Assembly: GCA_030549335.1 (NCBI GenBank)
Contig: CM060184.1
Span: 40,069,909-40,133,908 of the forward strand
DNA: 64,000 nucleotides
Origin: Pontederia crassipes
Taxonomy: Eukaryota; Streptophyta; Magnoliopsida; Commelinales; Pontederiaceae
Direction of reading: 5' to 3'
The notes under the pieces are model-generated. The model did no database searches and was not told the DNA's origin. It worked only from the letters and a program-made list of their open reading frames with translations. The position numbers and the translations under genes were made by a program. Shown piece by piece: positions 1 through 12,480 of the stretch. The stretch's first letter is position 1; every line of letters starts with the position of its first letter.

Positions 1-1402
1 GATTCTTCTTGGTTTAGGTCTTGCTAATTGGGTTATAATTGTTTTTTTAGCTTAGATATGATAATTTAGGTCACTGCCTCTGTAGAGCTGAATGGATTTT
101 TTAGATCGCTTGATGGAGGAAACTGCGTAGCCATTTTTTATGTGATGAAGGCAAATCCAGAAGTACCTTTCATGTAATAAAGTTCTGTTTAAACCCTTAA
201 AGAAACGTTTCTGTTTAGTAGGAAATTTGGGTCTTGCCTTGCTGCGTAAACATTTTTGTCTTGCTGCGTAACCACTTCAACTCTTCAAGAGAGAATGCTA
301 TCTTTGCTAATGTATCCTCATGCATAGCCAGTAGGACCTACTTGTATAGGGAATGCAAGGGAAGCTTCTGAGTTCTATTTTGTGCCACTTTCTACCTTAT
401 ACTTCTCTTGAAACCTAATTAGTAAGTTTGGATGATTCTACTGACTGTGACTAGCAGTCCTCTTTCCCCTCGGTAAGAATTTTCAAGACTGTTATTCTGT
501 GACAATTTTAAAAGAATACTGTTTTAGGTATGTTTAGATCATGGTATCTGCGTAATTAATAAGTCATTGTTGTGTTTGTTTTATTTGGAGAATTATATTG
601 AACAAAATGATTTCAGATCTCATAAATGCTACACGGATTGGCGAGACATTTCTTTCTTTTCTTTTCTTTTTTTATGGAAGCAGTTGATACTATGATAATT
701 TAGGTTCCACTGTTTGATAAATCACCCCATATTTTTAAGATGGCGGAGTCAGTCTAAGGCACCAAAATAAGTTTCTGGTCAGATAGTTCTTCAAATGTTG
801 CTCAACAACAACCTTTTCTTTTCCAAAAACAAACTTATATATTTGAAATACTCTAACTTTTGGGTTTCCAATATAATGTTGACAAAAGGTATTTAGGGCT
901 TATCGTAATATAGGGAATATCAGTAGGGGGAGAATTTTGGGTGCCCTTTCTTGCTGGAGCAATCAATTTTTGAAAAACATGTGTTTTGCCACCTAACATC
1001 GGTCTAAAGTAAAAAATAAACATGTAATATTTAGATTACGTTCGGTGGATCAAGAAGAAATATAGTTCAAGTTCCTTGTTTTCGTTTTTTTCCATGCCAT
1101 ATTCTAAATATTTCGCTTTAATATGAATGTTAACTCTACCTTACAATATCCAAACTGAACAACATGGCGAATTCATTCTCATTTTTCACTATATGGATTC
1201 ATCAAATTCATTTTCATTTCTAGAATTCTTTTATTTTAATATGTATCCTGGTAACTGTTAACTAACTGAATTGGAAACCTTCTTTTTGCTGAGTATGTAA
1301 TATCTTTCCTCAATTACCTCTAGATTGTCATATAGATACTGGTAACTTCTTACAGGGTTGTTATGAGAAAATCATTTTTTAGCTAACTCATTTCTTTTAC
1401 AG
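1..1402 (+). other. Intron upstream of the first visible HDA6 exon
   Basis: AT-rich, with no exon-like reading frame on the plus strand. It ends in a pyrimidine-rich tract and an AG at 1401-1402, the acceptor for the first visible deacetylase exon. The residues that normally precede this exon in class I deacetylases are not found here, so the earlier exons probably lie left of the window and this is a long intron. Confidence 0.7.
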
Positions 1403-3428
1403 CGTGTGCTCTATGTAGATATTGATGTCCATCATGGAGATGGTGTTGAAGAAGCCTTTTACACCACTAACAGAGTAATGACTGTTTCGTTCCACAAATT
1501 TGGGAATTTCTTTCCTGGAACTGGCAGTCTTAAATTTGTTGGGTGTGGGCAAGGGAAATACTATGCCATAAATGTTCCACTAGATGATGGGATGGATGAT
1601 GTGAGCTTCCAAGGGATTTTTAAACCTATCATTCAAAAGGCAATGGAGGTCTACCGGCCTGATGCGGTTGTACTCCAGTGTGGTGCAGATTCCTTGGCTG
1701 GAGATAAGCTAGGTTGCTTCAACTTGTCTGTCAGAGGGCATGCAGAATGTCTACGATATATTAGATCATTTAATGTACCATTGATGGTTCTTGGAGGTGG
1801 AGGATATACAATTCGAAATGTTGCTCGCTGCTGGTGTTATGAGGTCTGTCATGTACCCACATTGTGATTGAATGACGTTGTCATTGTGATGGCATTGTTA
1901 AAAGAACATGTATATTACCTTGTTGCAGACCGCAGTTGCTGTTGGAGTAGAACCTGATAGTCAGTTACCCTACAATGAATATTATGAATACTTTGGTCCT
2001 GATTATAATCTTCATATTCAACCCAGAAACATTCAGAACAAGAACACAGAAAATCAGCTGCAGATCATTAGGTAATCTATTAGACACAAAAGAGCTCTTA
2101 AATTCATATCTCTGATTTCCTATGGTAATTGTAATTGATGAATCACTTGCTTTTGTAACATACAATCATTTAAGCATTTGGTATCCCATACAAATTATAT
2201 GGTTACAAGAGGACAATCCATGTTTTAGTTGCAGCGGCATGCTTTTACCAAAAGGAAACTTTTTGAGAAACATTTTCTCATATTCATTCATTTCTATTTG
2301 CACAGGATTAATTATGTTTGCATGCTGTGGATGTAACAATAAAATTTAATATGTCTAAGTTGATATTTTATCATTTGGATACATATTCGAAACAGTATGT
2401 TCTCATTTCTCTCTGCACAATCATTGTGTAGGACTACAGTGCTGAATTTCTTTTCAAAGATAGAACATGCCCCAAGTGTGCAATTCCAGTCAAGACCTCC
2501 AGATACAGAACCACCAGAGGAGGTTTTCATTTCACTACCTTACCTTTTGTTGTTGATTTATATGCTTTGAGTGCTATGATAGCGTAAGACAACATGGTGC
2601 AGGATGATGACAATATGGAAGCTAGTAGGGAACAACGACAATTATGGAATGGTGAGTCTTATGATTCTGATACTGAAGAGGGTCACAATCCTGATGTTGA
2701 AAAATCCAACATGAACAGTGATCACCTGTCAATTGAACCAGACTTGCAGGTAACTGCTTCTTTTTCTCTAGCACTTCTGTTACATATCATTTTCTTTGTG
2801 TATGCATATCCTAAGATGCATTGGCTACATTAATTTTGCACTTCAACATTGATAAAGGTAGAAAAGAAAATCAAATGAGTCATTTTCATGGATTTTATGG
2901 AATCATACAAGATGCATTCGAGATATAATTGGGAAAATTCTTTTTTCCATTTTTTATTTTGTTGAATTTTTATTTGTACTTCTTTCTGCATGTAATCGAA
3001 CTCTTGGAGCTTGTAATTAGGTGCCTCTTTGGATATGTGGATTTTGCTTGTATAGATGATAAAAGTAAAACTCCCAAAAAGAGGGTAGGAAGGAAGGACA
3101 AAAGGTACACAACACTATTTGGTGATAAATAAAAAATAGAGCAGAAACATGCATGTGTATCAATCACAGCACTTAATGTTGACATCTATCTTGAGGTTGA
3201 TTTCACCAAATGGGAACCTTGAATCGTCCTTGCACTTAATGTTTACATTTGTTTGTTAGTACTTTCATGTCACCCTATCTATTCAGTATCAATTTGCAGC
3301 ATATGCTGGGAAGATGATCATTCATGATATATAGACATAAAGCTACTCTCTACTAACGTACATCAGGAGTCATAATTAATCCATTCTTGCAGGACGCACC
3401 GAGCTCAAAGCAGCCGAGCGACAAGTAG
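1403..3428 (+). CDS. HDA6: RPD3-class histone deacetylase, HDA6-like (3' part, 5 exons)
   Basis: This is a zinc-dependent class I deacetylase that removes acetyl groups from histone tails in the nucleus. In the HDA6 family it acts in gene, repeat and rDNA silencing. The visible exons are 1403-1843, 1929-2071, 2432-2522, 2603-2749 and 3393-3428. All junctions are GT-AG and the frame stays open to the TAG at 3426-3428. The exons carry the core motifs DIDVHHGDG (zinc and charge-relay Asp/His), [11 protein letters not shown] (the second zinc Asp) and the GGGGYT loop. Next come EYFGPDY and HAPSVQFQ, both typical of the family. The tail is acidic (YDSDTEEG, and an [10 protein letters not shown] stretch). 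This tail and the TAVAVGVEP start of the second exon match HDA6 better than HDA19 or HDA9. The last exon encodes only 11 residues. The amino-terminal catalytic part is outside the window, so completeness cannot be judged. Confidence 0.88.
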
Positions 3429-3800
3429 CAGTCTATTATCATCTCCCAATTCTTTCTTAACAAGATTGATACTGACATACGGCTAGATTCTTTGTCAATT
3501 TCGATCTTATGCTCGTTTGACTTCTGTCGACGTCTAATTCTGTTTCACTTTACTTTTTGTTGCTGGAAAACAGGCCCTGTCCAGAGAATACGTGGTGATT
3601 GCAGATTAAAATGCACACATGTGCTCATCATCATACCTTCCCTTTCAGATGTTTCTTCTTCTTTTTCTTTTTTCGCAACTAACTTTGTGCACCAGTATTT
3701 TCTCTTGGAACGAACGGCTTCAAAATCGTTTTGCAGTGATTTTTTCTCAGTGTTATTTTCGTATTGCTAGTCATATCTTCCCGAAAGGAAGTTCCTGAAT
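3429..3800 (+). other. Probable 3' UTR of the HDA6-like gene
   Basis: T-rich sequence directly after the deacetylase stop codon, with no coding signal. The polyadenylation site cannot be fixed from the sequence. Confidence 0.4.
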
Positions 3801-5300
3801 CATATGCTTTTGTGTCCGCTGGCATTATTCGTTAAAACAATAACCAGCTATTTTAAATAAGTGAAGTTGTGGTGCTTTTCGTCATATGAGTATTAGTAAT
3901 ATTTTAAACTAAAAATGTGATAATTTTAAGGGCCCATCCCATGTTGAACTAGTAATGTAATAATTTTTGTTAAATTGATAACCGGTTGGTTGGAAATTTA
4001 GAAAATTGGTCAGGTCGCCTATAGCATTTTATTATTAACATTTTCTTACTGTAACCTTCGGAATCCATTCAACCTTTTCATTAGCATCTTTGGATAGGGG
4101 ATGTATAAGCGCAATGGACGCTATGCGTTGAGTCCATTGGCCATAGATGTCGTTCATGTTATTTTACTTTTTTTCCTTATATGTCCTACTTTTGTCCTTA
4201 GCATTAGTGTAATCAATCATATTTTTATAATAGTTGGACTTAATTGTACCTACATTATGATCTTCCATAACACACATCATCTAACCAACATTTGAATCTA
4301 CATAATAATAGGTTAGGAAAGGGTAACATTTGAATCTACAAAATCTAACCAATAATATTTTCTCAGAAAAGTTTTATATTCATTCATTCTATTATCAATA
4401 CAAAATAGCATTTTCAACCAACTAATCGAGATCCTTCAAAAATTTGCACATTAGGAGAAGTTAAAGATGAACTTTCGGGTAAGGATATTAATCCTGACAT
4501 GGGTATCCTTATGACCCTAACTTGTCAAAAAATTGACGTGACACATTTGATTTAATAACTAATTTACAACGTCGGCAGACAAAACAATAACACCTTAAAG
4601 ATATGGACAACTTTTTTCTCTTAGAAAGAATTAAGAATAATTGAATTCATAATTTTTAGACAATCCAAAGTAAACAAACAGTTAGTTAAATTTTTAGGAA
4701 CATATTTAATACACCTAGGGTTTGTGCTTCACTATGTTAGTTAGTGTTTGGATTAACTTAAAATCAATTTGGGAATTCAGAGGGAAGGACCATGAGGAGG
4801 AGAGAAACCCAAGATTAAAGTGAAGGAAAATGTTGGAATTCATAGAATTTCTAAAGCACTTACCATAATTTGAGAGTCCAAACTTAATTGTTGTCCTACC
4901 TTTTAAAATTCCGATGGGAGCTACAAAGATGCAGCAACATGTGATAGAAGATGAGGACATAAACTGACTTAAGCTGGTCAAGACTTAAAGCTCCCAAAAT
5001 GCCCTTGGTCTCTACATTTGATTTTATATATTCATCTACTTAAGACATCACATGTGAATAAGAAACTACCACTATTTGGATTCAAATAAAATATTTCTAA
5101 AAATAAATAACTAATGAATCAAAATTAAAATTTTTGTCTAAAGAACAAAGACAATAGTTTTTCTAACTTTTGATTTTGCGTGTTCATTTTACCTAATGAA
5201 ACCTATACCTAAAATTTATTAAAATTAACATTTAGAATACTTTTACATATAGAAACAAATGACAGGACTTTGTTTTTCCAAATTCTCATATTTTCAAAAA
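3801..5300. other. Intergenic AT-rich sequence
   Basis: I see no recognisable gene, RNA or repeat end here. The short open frames have no similarity to known families and no splice context. Confidence 0.5.
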
Positions 5301-8300
5301 TCAACACTCATTCACGATTGGAGTGATAAGGCCACTAGTAACAATGGGCCCTTTCTCTTGGGTGAAGAGAGTGGCATGTGTTCAATCAATATGCCGATGT
5401 AGTTGGCATTCTTATCCTTAAAAAATCCATAGAGAATGAAGAGCTTGATCTCCTGGATGCTCCACTCAGTGTGTTGTCGATCGAGCATGGTGTTGGCGAG
5501 CACGTGTCACGAGGTCTTTTGTACTCGCGAGTGACTTGTGCGACGTCTACACGTGCCAACCATTTAGACAAGCTCTTTTGGTGTTGGCGAAAGTTACTTT
5601 GTGACTTACCAAACGCCACAATCTATAGGGCATTGTCTTGAGCGAACGCTTCGACGGAGTCATTTGTGAGCAAATAGACGTCTAGGTGAAATGCTTGAAT
5701 GGGACACTCTTTTGTGTGGGTTGCCACATCACGCTTGAGGCTCGATGCTAAGTTTAGAGAAGATTTAAATCTTTGTTGAGAATAGAATGCTTGATTACAA
5801 AAGCTTCAGGGGAGGACTAACTATTCTCCCTTAATATGTCGTAGATTTGGGTGATAGTCGAAGATATGTGATGTGGAGGATAAACTTTGGGGTGCACTTT
5901 TTAAGTGCAGAATTAAAGATTGTCATCATTATGCTATGCTAAGCCTAACTTATAAAAATGCACTAAAATAAGAGAAAATTACAAGGAAAATTAAGATAAC
6001 TTGGCAGTCACCATGCGCGTTGCAAGATGTCTAGGACACATGCGATAGAAGAACTGATTGAGAGGGTTTTTTAACTGAGGTCGACCTTGTGGTGCTTAGG
6101 GCAAGAGTGTCTTCACTCATGAACCATGTCCATACTTCACGAGGCTTGTAGGAGGTGGACACCTTCTTGACAGAGAAGATGGGCATGTTGAAAGCATTGA
6201 CAAAGTCATCAAACATCAAGATGAAGTTGGTGTTGAAGATCCAAAAGGAGATAGTGATGTCATTGGCTTCAGCTACATCAAGAAAAAAAATCAAGAACTC
6301 GAGCTTGAGAGTGGGGTTTAAGTGTTCTTCTAAGTATTGAAGACAAATTTATCTATGCCCATGAGGTTTCATTTGGCACTTTACATTTTCATATCACCCC
6401 AGGTACACATGGTAACTTCATTAACAAACATCGTTGGGTAAAAAGATGATGGAATCAGGACATGGGATGAGAGCTAGTGCCAAGTCTTCGATAGAGTCAG
6501 CGGATGATCACATCCATTCAGGTAGTACTTCAGAAGGTATGGCCTCAACGATTGTGGGAGATTTAGTAGGTATTTGTGATGACGCTACATCAGATTCCGA
6601 AGCAACATCAATCGTCGATGGAATGTTGACTTGAAAGGTGCATATGTCATGATGCTGGTAAAGGCGGTTGCAATGCCTAGAAGAGCAGGCGTAGTAGACA
6701 AAGTAGTCACGACAATTGGTATATGATGTGAAGAATTATGGTATATATTTACACAACTATTTTGCATCTATACAACACTTATGACACGATTATTCCTCTT
6801 CATAAACACATGCATGGCGTCAATTTAATACATTTCAAACCTTCTCCACATCAAGTTTATTCACCTATCACTCTTGTTTATTTTGTTGACAAGGAAGCTC
6901 ATTAGGGTAAGTGTCCTTGCAGGAAGTCGTCAAGCTCAAGCGGATGAGGTAGAGCAACCGGACACCACACATCAATCTTTGCATTCTTGGAAGGTGACCT
7001 GCTTCTAGGCTATGAAAAAGGCCAACAAACAAACAACGGACACCATCCTACACATGGGGATCAGCTAGCTTCCTAGACAAAGGTCCACAACGGCACAGGC
7101 AGCAAAAGCTATGCAAACGGCAAGAGCTACGGAGGACAGCAGGGTGAGGACATACATAAAGGAGGGGAGGAGGCTGAAAAGAGGGGGCGGACTCCAAAGG
7201 ATAATTGGACCATCAGTGGAGAAACAGAGAGTTAGAAAAAGGGGAGAGAGCAATAATACCTATTTTCATTCGTGTGGATACTTGTGCTTCCCACCTGAAC
7301 TGTAACTAACCGGCCCTGCTGAGGTCGGGAAGTGTCTTATGCGTTTGGACTTGTGTTCTTTTGTTCACACTTTCATCGTACTATTTTCACTGTTCAAATT
7401 GAATGTTAAGCTTTGCTTATCGTTCTAATGATATCTGTTTCGATCCTAGTTTTATCGCATATCTTTGGACCTTTCATACTTGTCTTTGGATTTGAGATCG
7501 TGAATCATCTTCATCTTGCATCCCCGATCATAGGGACGTGTTAGGCTCTACGCGATCGTACGTAGAGAAATTGGGCTTTGATAAAGGCGATCCTATGCTT
7601 GGTTTCTTCGTCTTCCTTGCAGTTGAAAGTTATGGGGAGGCTTTGAATCACTATCGCCTTGCACCCCCGATCGTAGGGATGTGTTAGGCTCTACGCGATC
7701 GTACATGGGGAAATCGAGCTTTGGTGGTAGTGATTCGTAGTTTGGATTTGTTTAGAGTTAGCAATGGCAGTTTTTCGTTATTTGGTTTAGACATCGTACA
7801 TCTTCCAATCCGAGACTTGAGAGGATTAATCGCATTTCGAGCTTCTGGCAATAGATGATCGCATTGAGCTGCAAACTTGAATTATCCTAGACATATTCGA
7901 AGTGTGTTCGTGTGATCTTTCCTTGTCATTGATATTTTTATTCTTTTTTGACTTTGAGAAGTTCAGCCAGAGAGGGAACATTTCTATTCCTCGCTCGTCA
8001 TCAGCGACCCGAGTAGGGTGGATGATGAACGAGTTATTTCTGAAGAATTCTCGGTAATCCTAAATCGTGTTTCCTAAATCAATCTTTTCTTTCCTTTCAA
8101 ATCGTCTAAATAGTCTCGACGACACACTAGTGCCTTGCATTCTACCTGAGAGGGTTGTCCGCATTCCACTAAGGCGAGCACAAGCCGATCGTAGTTGTCT
8201 TGCCTTAAGTGTATTTCTCTTGAATGCTCAGTACTTAGTGGACGCGTGATCTTAACTCAAATCCAAAAGAAAGAAAGCTCGATCTGTAGACAGGGGTATC

Positions 8301-8377
8301 GTACGCGGGAACGACGATTGCGTCCGTCTTATATGAACTCCTTCACATGTGCAACACATGCTTTCCGCAAATATGAG
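5301..8377. other. Anonymous repetitive-looking sequence left of the CACTA insertion
   Basis: Short frames appear on both strands, mainly minus at 6031-6294 and 5386-5619. I cannot assign any to a family. Base composition is higher in GC than the flanks, and the stretch around 7440-7740 has direct repeats. The sequence probably resumes at 30022 on the far side of the CACTA element, so this is likely an older degraded repeat into which CACTA inserted. Confidence 0.35.
7515..7724. repeat. Direct repeat, two copies about 143 bp apart
   Basis: Copies at about 7515-7580 and 7658-7724 share the core CCCCGATC(A/G)TAGGGA followed by GTGTTAGGCTCTACGCGATC. The second half of the core is identical in both copies. 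It includes a CGATCG palindrome. The role is unknown. Confidence 0.65.
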
Positions 8378-8380
8378 AGT

Positions 8381-8392
8381 CACTACAAGAAA
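8381..8392 (+). repeat. Left terminal inverted repeat of the CACTA element
   Basis: CACTACAAGAAA, preceded by AGT. It is the exact inverted complement of the right end. This is the canonical plant CACTA terminus, which the TNP2 transposase would cut. Confidence 0.9.
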
Positions 8393-9285
8393 CCTACCCA
8401 ATAGCATCACGATATCTAGTGACGCTAAGTCGACGGCACGAGCGCCATTATAGCGTATCAGTTGGGTCCCAAATTGGAAATGCTACTTGCCTCTCAATAG
8501 CGTCACATTAGCGTTATCTTAGCATTTCGAGAAATAAATGCTAACGGAGGCACCATAGAGATGCCAATTAGCCACTATTATTGTGCGCCATGGAGTGAAA
8601 CTACGTGAGAGAACCTAGCGCTGTTCTAGCGTTGGCGTCGTTCGACGCAAATTGAGCATCGCAGACGATAAGACTATATATATTAATTAAGAAATATATG
8701 TTAATTAAGAAATAGATAACTATATATATGCTATCTATATTTATATAACTATATGTTATCTATTTTGACGCAACCCCATATATGTTGATATATATTATCT
8801 ATACTATACTTTAACGAATAAATAAGTTAAATATTATATGTGTACCTTCAACATATAATATGTATTCCTAGATAATTACTTATATATGCCTATATCATAG
8901 GAGTGTTCCTAAATATATAATTTGTTATTACCTATATTATATATGTTACTTATGGATACAATATATAGCATATCTTAATCATACATATATTATTTTTATA
9001 TTCTTAATCATTGAATTAATATGGTTGAATTAAGTGACATGATTTGTTACAAAATATCCCACTTTAGCACTACAGTGGAGGCTTAATAGCATCTACGTAG
9101 TGCCATAATAGGGCCGCAATGTTGGTCGACGCTACACTATTGGCGTCACCTTGACGTCAATAGTGTAGCGTGACGTCGTTCCCTTGAGATGCTAAGATAA
9201 TGTAGACGCTATGTCAACGCTAGAGTGTCGCTAATATGTTTTAGCGACACTTTAGCATCTCTATAGCGCCTCCGTGGCCAACTTT
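8393..9285. repeat. Left subterminal repeat region of the CACTA element
   Basis: Many short copies, in both orientations, of motifs related to TAGCGTC, TAGCGACAC and GACGCTA occur in two clusters (about 8400-8670 and 9061-9285). They are separated by AT-rich sequence at 8670-9060. In En/Spm these arrays bind the second transposon protein (TNPA). Similar motifs occur at 29518-30006 and 18533-18610. Confidence 0.75.
9127..9173. repeat. Hairpin in the left subterminal region
   Basis: The arm CGACGCTACACTATTG(G)CGTCA at 9127-9148 pairs with TGACGTCAATAGTGTAGCG at 9152-9170, with a very short loop. It is built from two facing subterminal motifs. Confidence 0.7.
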
Positions 9286-9500
9286 TTATTACATCCACTT
9301 AAGCGGACACATTTTGACATATAAATACACATATATACTTATGCTTATATATAACATGTACACATACGCATATTATTATCACTTAATCTCGCATATATAA
9401 ACATATACATACACATATATACTTTAAATACGTATACATATACATGTTAATTTCATTTAATCTCGCACATATATTGTCATATAGATACACGTATATATTT

Positions 9501-9504
<4 letters not shown>

Positions 9505-9544
<40 letters not shown>
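9505..9544. repeat. (TA)n microsatellite
   Basis: About 20 uninterrupted TA dinucleotides between the subterminal region and the leader of the GRF gene. Confidence 0.95.
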
Positions 9545-9547
<3 letters not shown>

Positions 9548-10622
9548 GTGCATACAGAGTTAGGTGTGTACAAGTGCATACAGATCTTAAGATCCGTCGG
9601 ATCTTGAATAAATGGCCGAGATCGAAGCGCGTCGATCCGGCAAGTAGTCGGTTCAGAGGAAACTAGTTCAGGGCTTACTCTCTATCCATTCGCCGTGCAT
9701 TCCAACATTTCGCCGAGGGCATTACATCAGCTCGCGCTTTCGTGAAATATTGGAAGAGACGATCGCTTCCAAGCAGAAGAACGAGCAATCCACACTGAAA
9801 CCCCGATTCTACCACGATCTCGTTGCCAGGACATTCTCTGCCTCAGGTTCTTTTCTTGCCTCCCTCCTCTCGAATCTTTTTTCTACCCCTCAGGCGATCT
9901 CCTAGGGTGGGGCTTACTTTCTTTTCTTGATTACAACATTTCGCCTAGGGCTTCTACCAGCTCGCCTTTCGTTTCGCCTAGAAGAGACAATCACTTTCGT
10001 GGAGAGGAACAAGCTCCTCAGGTTCTTTTCTTGCCCTAAACCTCCCTCTCTCTCGATCGCTCTCTCCTCCTCTCGAATCTTTTTCTCCTCCTCAGGCGAC
10101 CTCCTAAGGCACGATCCACCATTGGAAGGGGAAGAGTCGAACGCCCCCTCCAAGGGCATATTAGACAACAACAATATATCAGTTTTCATTCCCTTTCTAA
10201 ATCTCCCCTCTTTTTGTGTGTGTTTATTCTCCTAATCTTACATTTTCTCCAATTGTTTATGAATAAGAGGGTGTGATGTAGTCAAAGGATCACTGTTATT
10301 TAAAGGTGTAAAACAAAACTCCAAATATGTTCTTCGTAAAGTCACTTGTATTTTGTTACATAATATTTCTTTTTTTTTTACTGCTATATATGTTTATTCC
10401 TTGCGTAAATCTGTCCAATGCAACGCAACAAATGATTAGGTATACTGCCTTGTTACATAATGAGTATATTGATCTTGGTTTACCATATGTCAGCTGTCTT
10501 AATTAAGTTTGTCATATAAGTACAAATTGCTAGTTCTAGTTCTTACAAGTGCTTGTTCTTCCAAATTGTCTACTTAAAAAATGTTTTTTTGGCTGGAAAT
10601 TTTTTGGTAAACAGTACTTATA
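9545..10622 (+). other. Leader and promoter-side sequence of the GRF zinc-finger gene
   Basis: CT-rich stretches at 9840-10120 resemble a plant 5' untranslated leader, followed by AT-rich sequence up to the GRF start. Open frames on both strands at 9914-10235 are low-complexity and not believable genes. No TATA box can be assigned with confidence. Confidence 0.35.
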
Positions 10623-11031
10623 ATGTTGAAGGAAAAATTCACTACACCAATTTGTCGTTGCTATGAAGAAGTTGTCCTTAAAACCTCATGGACCGAAACA
10701 AATCCTGGCCCTAAATATTTTGGCTGCAAATATTATGAAGTATGTGCACGCTTTCGTGAATGCAATGTGAATAACAATTTTCTTCTTAATTTTGTTATCA
10801 TATCAAGTATTCTAATATATTCTTTTTTCATAGGAAAATGGAGGTTGCTGTTACTTTCAATGGGTGGATCCAGAAGTCGAACCTCGGTATCAGGCTCTTC
10901 TTAACGGTTTGTTGAGGAAAATTAACCAATTAGATTGCGACAGCGAAGAAGAAAGGAGAAGATTTCGGATTATTATTGAAGATCAAAGGAGAAACTTTCA
11001 ACTTAATATGGAGGATGAAAGAAAAAAATGA
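10623..11031 (+). CDS. Small GRF-type zinc-finger protein (104 aa, 2 exons), passenger in CACTA
   Basis: Exons are 10623-10739 and 10834-11031, joined at a GTATGT donor and a TTCATAG acceptor. The spliced frame is open for 104 codons and ends in TGA. The first exon has a Cys-rich start (PICRC), TNPGPKYFGC and KYYE. The second begins ENGGCCYFQWVDPE. Together these match the GRF zinc-binding module, whose conserved features are the paired cysteines, NPG, FGC and the aromatic WxDPE. GRF fingers bind nucleic acid in TOP3A, NEIL3 and APE2, and many small plant GRF proteins have no known role. The remainder is a charged, probably helical tail (residues about 60-104, rich in Glu and Arg). No disabling change is visible. 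It lies between the CACTA left end and the minus-strand transposase. It is either a captured host gene or an accessory gene of the element. Confidence 0.7.
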
Positions 11032-11587
11032 AGATTTTTTAGAAAAAGATGTCGAATCTCGATCATGAGCTTCTGATGTGTCAACGTCTTAGCTAGCTTC
11101 TAAAGTCGTGTTCCTTCTGGCAAGCTCACCTGATAGCACAGTGCTGCTGGCCATGATTTTTCCCACATCGTATCTTGTGATGACAAAGTTTGTCACAGCA
11201 ATAGACAATTCGTCTAAGGTTTGTACAGTTTACAAACATAGAAATAGTTCAAAAATGAAGAGTTAAGACAACAAAAAGAATCCAAGCTAAAAGGTGAACA
11301 AGATTTACACATAGCTGAGCAACTAATTAATTATATTTCTAGCTAGTTACCAAAGAACATGAGGCGGGCACTATGCCTTTTCTTTTCACTTTCATCATTG
11401 AAGACAATAAATTAGTCAAAGGAAACAACTTTGCAGCTGGTGATAAAAAACACAGCCTTATGAAAAGAAAAAAAAACACTAGCGCTTCAAAAGTATGCCA
11501 TGCCAGGGACAAACATTTAGACATACACCATGGCAAAAGAGAGTCACTACAGAAATACAATCATTTTAGCCTTAAAATTGTTTATCG

Positions 11588-12480
11588 TCAATCGGACACA
11601 TCCTCACCAACTTCAATCAAATCGTTATCATCATCCGGGTCAATAATTTTAGCCTTTCCCTTCTTGTGCTCATATTCCTTTGCCTGGAACCAATAAAACC
11701 GAAACAAATTAAAGGATATTTGAAACAAGCAAGTGAAGAGTTTAAAAAAATTGATAAAATGGCATATTACCTTGGTTATAGGACAAGTGGTTCTATAATG
11801 GCCAATGTTGCCACATTGACCACATATTCTTTTCTTCACCTCATGTTGTGACATTGAAATTTCGATTCCTGATTTAATTCTTTGCATTTTTCTTGGTCTT
11901 CCTTTTGATTTTACATGTGTTGGATCATTAATTAGAACTTCTATTTCCGACTGGTTTTGACTAACTATTGTTGATGCCTCAACAATTTCATGTGTATCCC
12001 CCACATTAAAAGATTCAAACTTTTGGAGAACGTCACTTATAATTGCTAATCAGAAATCAAGATGATCGTCTGATCGCAAGCCAAAATTACTAACCCTCCA
12101 AATATTACTTCGCCAAGCCCATTTCTTCATAGTAGAAACCGATTGTTGTGCACTACCAACATGAACCAAGCGTGCCTTCAAATACCGAGCATCAATTGTC
12201 CAACGATGAAGAACATATTTTTCACATCGGGTCCAACATTTCGAGTCATATCTTTATGACATTCTTTTGAACAAACAAATGCAAACTTTCTTCTTTCATC
12301 TGACTTCAGATAGAATGACTTCCTTATAGAAAAACAAGTTGTCCTTGCATACAAATTATAAAATTTATATGTTGCATCATCCGTATCAAATGTCATTCCA
12401 ACGAATGGTTTTTGAAGGACAATATGAGAATGTTGATGACCCTCATATATATCATGTACACTGTATAAAACTTATGCTAA
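11588..12480 (-). pseudogene. FAR1/FRS-family copy with its central part missing, in CACTA
   Basis: On the minus strand, about 12480-12178 encodes a FAR1 DNA-binding domain (KPFVGMTFDT, FYNLYA, SIRKS, FVCSKE). It then runs, with a frame change, into sequence like the C-terminal part of FAR1-related proteins (RWTIDARYL, and a DPTHVKSKGRP-type motif). A CxxC-x4-H-x4-C knuckle (GQCGNIGHYRTTC) follows at about 11800-11840. A likely intron separates this from a short acidic end at 11588-11690. FAR1/FRS proteins are transcription factors derived from MULE transposases. Normal family members have several hundred residues of MULE transposase and SWIM domain between these parts, and that section is absent. 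A retained intron-like gap suggests a DNA-level copy. It is probably a passenger fragment in the CACTA and not functional. Confidence 0.65.

Noticed and set aside
5386-6294. Host genes on the minus strand left of the CACTA element
   Set aside because: The frames are short, not linked by plausible splice sites, and lie in repeat-like sequence.
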